DNA of 64,000 bases, taken from Psoroptes ovis. Its lineage: Eukaryota; Arthropoda; Arachnida; Sarcoptiformes; Psoroptidae. The notes below the pieces were generated by a model. The model was not told where the DNA came from, made no database searches, and was given only the letters and a program-made list of their open reading frames with translations. Positions 59,656 to 64,000 of this stretch are shown here, piece by piece. Each line of letters begins with the position of its first letter. The first letter of the stretch is position 1. The DNA is taken from contig PQWQ01000011.1 of the NCBI GenBank assembly GCA_002943765.1, forward strand, positions 1,887,324-1,951,323, written 5' to 3'. Made by a program: the position numbers and the translations under genes.

Positions 59656-59982
59656 TTATCTACGAGCATATAACCCTAGAAAAAATGCTTTGGATATATA
59701 GAAAAATGCATCAATGATTTCATTCAATGGCGTCTGGCGTTTTTTTTTTCTTGGAATGTAAAAATATTGGGCGCATGTAGAAAATGATATGATCCTCTGT
59801 ATATATGAACTAAATTGAGCTGTTTGGTATTTGGAATCGAGGCTCCTACCCTTCCGCAGAAAAAATCTAGGCCAAACCTGATAATTGTTTGGTTTTAAAA
59901 AATGAAAGAAAAAATAAAATAAATACATTTTAAATAAATAAATAAATAAATAAAAATTCCAACAATAATGGTCAATGGTCAT
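59656..59982 (-). other. 108-codon open frame divergent from the RDL gene
   Basis: Minus-strand frame starting with Phe/Tyr/Leu-rich sequence (partly from a TAAA repeat), followed by more complex sequence (FFLRKGRSLDSKYQTAQFSS ... PRKKKRQTPLNEIIDAFF) to TAA at 59656. The length is unlikely by chance at this base composition, and the GC content is locally raised around 59840-59875. No family is recognised. It lies about 100 bp upstream of the RDL ATG on the other strand, so it could instead be 5' UTR or promoter DNA. Confidence 0.3.
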
Positions 59983-60083
59983 TGATCAAAATGGATTATC
60001 ATTTTGAAATTTTCATCAATAATTATTATCGTCGAGGAAATGCGATCAAATTTTATGTAGAATGAAAATCATTGAAGAAAAAA

Positions 60084-62432
60084 ATGCACAGATATCAATT
60101 GATTAATATTTCAAAATTAATCTGCAAAAATAGAATAAATAATTTACTTTATTCTAATGCTCATCATTTTTATTTTACAATTGCTTTCATCGATTCATTG
60201 AGAATATTATTATCATCATTATTAATCAGTAGTAGTCATCATCATTTTCATCAATATTTTCGATCAATTTTTTTGTCATTTTTATTGATAATTATTTTAA
60301 ACATAAATGATAATCACTATGTGGCTTCACAAGCTATGCCAGCATCACCGAGCAAGTATGTTTTCAGAATTTTCAAAAATGAAATATTAATAATCAATTT
60401 CAATTTTGTTCAATTTTGATTCGAAAAATAACATAGAGCTCAAACAGAAATTGGTCGTAATATAACAAAAATATTGAATACAATTTTAGATAAACGTTAT
60501 GATAAACGTGTACGACCTGATTATGCTGGACCACCAGTAGAAGTTGGTGTTACTATGTATATAATTAGTATTTCGTCCGTATCTGAAGTTCAAATGGTAT
60601 TTTTCCTTTTTTTTTGATGATCAAAATTACAATTTAATAATAATCGATTGATTTTTTTTTCATTCGAATAGGATTTTACAGCCGATTTTTATTTTCGTCA
60701 AGGTTGGCGTGATAAACGTTTATCATTTAAACCACGTCCAGGTATTGATGCATTGTTTGTCGGTTCAGAAGTATCGGATAAAATATGGGTACCTGATACA
60801 TTTTTTGCTAATGAAAAATGGGCACAATTTCATCAAGCAACTACATTCAACACATTCATACGTATACGTGCTAATGGAGATGTGTTACGTTCAATTCGTT
60901 TAACAGTTACATCAAGCTGTCCGATGAATTTACAATATTTTCCAATGGATAGACAACTGTGTACAATTGAAATTGAAAGCTGTAAGTATGCAATTAATTT
61001 TTCAAACAAAGAAATGCTTAAATAAATCGATTTCCGCATTTCATCAACTATTTTTGATTTCTGCATAAATAGATGGTTATTCAACAGCTGATATCAAATA
61101 TAAATGGGGTATCGATGGAAAAGGTTCAGTAGGCATATCGAACGTTGTCGAATTGCCACAATTTAAAATTAAAGGTTTCAAAGAGTTTTCAAAAACTGAA
61201 GTACTAAGCACTGGTAAATATTCTATTATTAATGACCATAAAACAAATGATTTTTTAATGTTTATAATTTTTTAAATTTATAAAAATACCAGGAAACTAT
61301 TCACGCCTGGTTTGTGAATTAGAATTTGTACGTAGTATGGGCTATTATTTGATACAAATTTACATTCCTGCTAGTTTAATTGTAATCATTAGTTGGGTAT
61401 CATTTTGGCTTCATCGTGTATGTGAAAAATTATTTATCATTCAATAAATGTTCAAACATTTATAATCGATTCAAATCAATTTTTTCAAAAATAATCATTA
61501 GAATGCATCACCAGCTCGTGTACAATTAGGTGTTACCACTGTGTTAACTATGACTACATTAATGTCATCAACCAATGCAGCATTACCTAAAATTTCCTAT
61601 ATAAAATCGATTGATGTTTATCTTGGAACTTGTTTTGTCATGGTGTTTGCATCATTGTTAGAATATGCAACCGTTGGTTATATGGGAAAACGAATAGCGA
61701 TGCGTAAAAATCGACAAACACAAGTAGCTAAATTTGCACAATCACATCGAATATCGACAATGATGGCAGCTGCAGTAAAATCAAGTGGTGGTAATCATCA
61801 TCAATCGAATAATTTAGAAATGATTGCTTCAGCAGCATCAGCACCACCACCACCACCACCGCCCGGTACACCACATCCTCCACTTGCATTTGCTGATTCA
61901 ACAACAACATTAGTCGAATCACCAAGAGCACGTATGTCGATTGCAAATGCAAATAATCCACCAGTATGTATTCAATTTTTTTCAAAAACAAAATGAATGA
62001 ATAAATAAATGGATTAATTTGAATTTCAAATTAATTATTCATTTTGGAAAAAATAAAAATTAGGAAATGCGATATCGTATGATTGGTGGTGGTTCAAATC
62101 AAAATCAAAATGCACTTTGTCAACAGCAGCAGCAGCAACAACAACAACAACAACAATTAGATCCAAAATGTCGACCATCATATGATTTTAATAAGAAAAA
62201 AATATCATTAGCAATGATTGAAAGTGATGTTGAAGAAGGACAACAACAACCACCACAAACACCGGGTACACCGCCACCACAAATACCGATACCGGGTGCA
62301 AAAAATCAAAACACATTATTCGGTGTTTGTCCAAGCGATATCGATAAATATTCACGTGTAGTATTTCCTGTTTGTTTTCTTTGTTTTAATTTAATGTATT
62401 GGATTATTTATATGCACATCAGTGAATTTTAA
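60084..62432 (+). CDS. Rdl: GABA-gated chloride channel subunit, RDL type
   Basis: Seven exons: 60084-60355, 60437-60596, 60672-60981, 61073-61213, 61293-61417, 61502-61963 and 62064-62432. All junctions are in phase; total 612 aa. Pentameric Cys-loop receptor for inhibitory synaptic signalling at the neuronal membrane (family knowledge). Seen in order: a hydrophobic leader ending near YVASQA; VRPDYAGPPVEVGVTMY; the Cys loop CPMNLQYFPMDRQLC; SMGYYLIQIYIP (M1); M2 beginning PARVQLGVTTVLT; M3 IDVYLGTCFVMVFASLLEYATV; a Gln/Pro-rich M3-M4 loop; M4 FPVCFLCFNLMYWIIYMH. M2 and M3 match RDL rather than LCCH3 or GRD. Residue 344 (codon 61523-61525, CAA) at M2 position 2' is Gln where insect RDL has Ala. 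No duplicated alternative exons were seen. ATG at 60084 is the first after an in-frame stop. Confidence 0.97.
62121..62156 (+). repeat. Coding (CAG/CAA)12 tract in the RDL M3-M4 loop
   Basis: Twelve consecutive Gln codons, four of them CAG, in the intracellular loop. Poly-Pro and further Gln runs lie nearby. Confidence 0.93.
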
Positions 62433-64000
62433 CCGGTGAATTTGATGAAGGTTGATATGTCACTTGAATTTTAAGCTATTTAATTTTATTCAAAAAAATT
62501 TTTTTTTATCAAAAATCAATCCAACAAACCAACAAACGAACAAATAATTTACAATTTGAAATAATGAAAATTTACCAACAGCCACCACCAAAAACCATCG
62601 ATAAACATTCATATTTCATTTCGAAATTTGAAAAGTTTTCTATCAAAATCTTTCCCGATGATATCTAAAACTGCAAAAACATACCTATGAAATATTATCT
62701 TTCAAATGAAAAATGAAAGACATATTAATGTTTCATTTTTATTTTACATCTAAAATGTATTTCATTTCATTTGATCAACAGCTATACATCTAAAACCAAT
62801 GGGAAATAAATGAAATGAATTTGAAAATAAATGAAAAAAAAAATCTCATAGATTTTCAATATCTTTAAAAAAATGATCTTAATCTTTTACTATTAATTTA
62901 AATAATTTTCGAATATTAATTTCCGAATGTTGTTCATCCTTGATGCTATGCTTTGATATTCATAAATTATTAGATTGTCCGTAAAGTTCTGGCCGATTAT
63001 ATCGTAGAAAATTATGAGAAAATCGGCAAGAACTTATTGGACAACCTAATAAATTTCAATTTCGATTTTTTCCTCAATTTTTCGCGGACCACTTGGGCAT
63101 TAATTGGCAATAATTATTATTCAACACTATTTTTCCTTTAAAAGTTTTCCTTTAATTCAAACATGTCGAAAAAAATAATCAAAATCAAATAATCAAAATT
63201 GATCGAATAGAAAATGTGAATATAATTATACAATTTTAACAGTCAATCAAATCAAGAAAAATAAAAATAAAAAAAATTGAGTCAACTGATCAAAATCAAT
63301 GACAGCTAATCAACACAAATTTTTGATTAACCATAAAACAAATGGTCATAATTGGGGAACAAACAATTTTGCATGCATTCATCAATAGTTAATTAGGTTT
63401 TGATTGGATATTTTCTTTGGTTAAATTAGGGAAACAATTGAGCAAATTTTCACTGAATCAAACACCAGGAAAATTCGATGAATATGATATCGTCGAAATT
63501 AGTAAAAAATGATGAATTGATTGACAGATAATTAATATCAAATGATTGATTGATTGATCGAATTGAATCTAAACAATATAAAAACACTTGCACATTTCCC
63601 AAAATTTAAAAAAAATCTTTAATGATTCACCATGTTTAATGGAAAATTGCATACATTTAAATGATAATTAACATAACATCGATACAAATAACCATGTATA
63701 CATTAAATGATCATGTCGTCATTTTGTAATGATATTTTCATTATTATTATTTTATATTTTTCAACTTTCTTTATTTTGACACAAAGATGGTTATATACAT
63801 TTAACAATGCAAACCATTGGACTGTTACTATATCACCATCATCATTGAATGATCAACTGAATGAATGAATGAATTCGTTGCTGCATGATGATACGAATAC
63901 ATCTTTTGAATGAATGATGAAAACTCATGATGATTGTTTTATCTATAAATCATGAACGTAAAAATTTATATTTACAAAGAAAAATATATTTTATTTATTT
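62433..64000. other. RDL 3' region and spacer to the right edge
   Basis: AT-rich, with several AATAAA motifs after the RDL stop and foldback copy 22. No further gene seen. Confidence 0.65.
62972..63047. mobile_element. Foldback MITE copy 22 (type A)
   Basis: AGATTGTCCGTAAAGTTCTGG closes with CAAGAACTTATTGGACAACCT. Centre TTATATCGTAGAAAATTATG. TA-flanked. Confidence 0.92.

Larger units (their letters stand above)
55149..60083. other. 5-kb spacer between divergent genes
   Basis: Upstream regions of the His-rich gene (minus) and the RDL gene (plus). Contains foldback copy 21, a (CT)n run, an AT-rich palindromic stretch near 57150-57345, and a 108-codon minus-strand frame near the RDL start. 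No other gene is supported. Confidence 0.6.

Noticed and set aside
1..64000. tRNA, rRNA, CRISPR or bacterial-type operon signals
   Set aside because: I looked for T-loop motifs, direct repeat arrays and ribosome-binding patterns and saw none; the window is eukaryotic.

Overview
This window is AT-rich eukaryotic nuclear DNA from an arthropod. Short introns with GT/AG borders, coding exons full of Asn, Gln, Asp and His runs, microsatellite-rich spacers and the receptor families present all point that way. The style suggests a compact acariform mite genome such as an astigmatid (house-dust-mite type). That placement is my inference; no rRNA or mitochondrial marker is present to prove it.

Layout. 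(1) 1-1442, minus: the first two exons of a secreted Q/N/P-rich protein whose 3' part lies beyond the left edge. (2) 1443-17768: about 16 kb with no confident gene, many short hairpin elements, and a few weak exon-like signals on the minus strand. (3) 17769-46573, plus: a very long receptor gene of the GRL101/type-C LGR class, with 12 LDL-receptor class A modules, leucine-rich repeats and a rhodopsin-type 7TM domain. I reconstructed 19 exons, and every junction is phase-consistent. Its introns hold a young complete copia retrotransposon (20003-23730), a small CAP/GAPR-1-like gene on the opposite strand (35736-36758), and a solo LTR inserted into a hairpin element (41439-41712). (4) 47591-49462, plus: an SLC46-type MFS transporter in four exons. 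(5) 49640-52211, plus: an IGHMBP2/SMUBP-2 helicase starting only 177 bp after the transporter stop. (6) 53886-55148, minus: a secreted His-rich protein in two exons. (7) 60084-62432, plus: a seven-exon GABA-gated chloride channel subunit of the RDL type, with Gln instead of Ala at M2 position 2'.

Throughout runs a family of about 75-80 bp foldback elements with termini like TAGGTTGTCCGAAAAGTT. I count 22 copies, about one per 2.9 kb, all in introns or spacers and none in an exon. They look like mariner-related MITEs. The arms come in two matched versions and the centres in at least three types, in both orientations.

The genes do not form one pathway. Two are neural or endocrine receptors, one is a transporter, one a housekeeping RNA/DNA helicase, one an intracellular CAP protein, and two are low-complexity secreted proteins. 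The most interesting points are the RDL 2' glutamine, the young copia element lacking a recognisable protease domain, the hairpin family with co-varying arms, and the nested insertions in the receptor gene.
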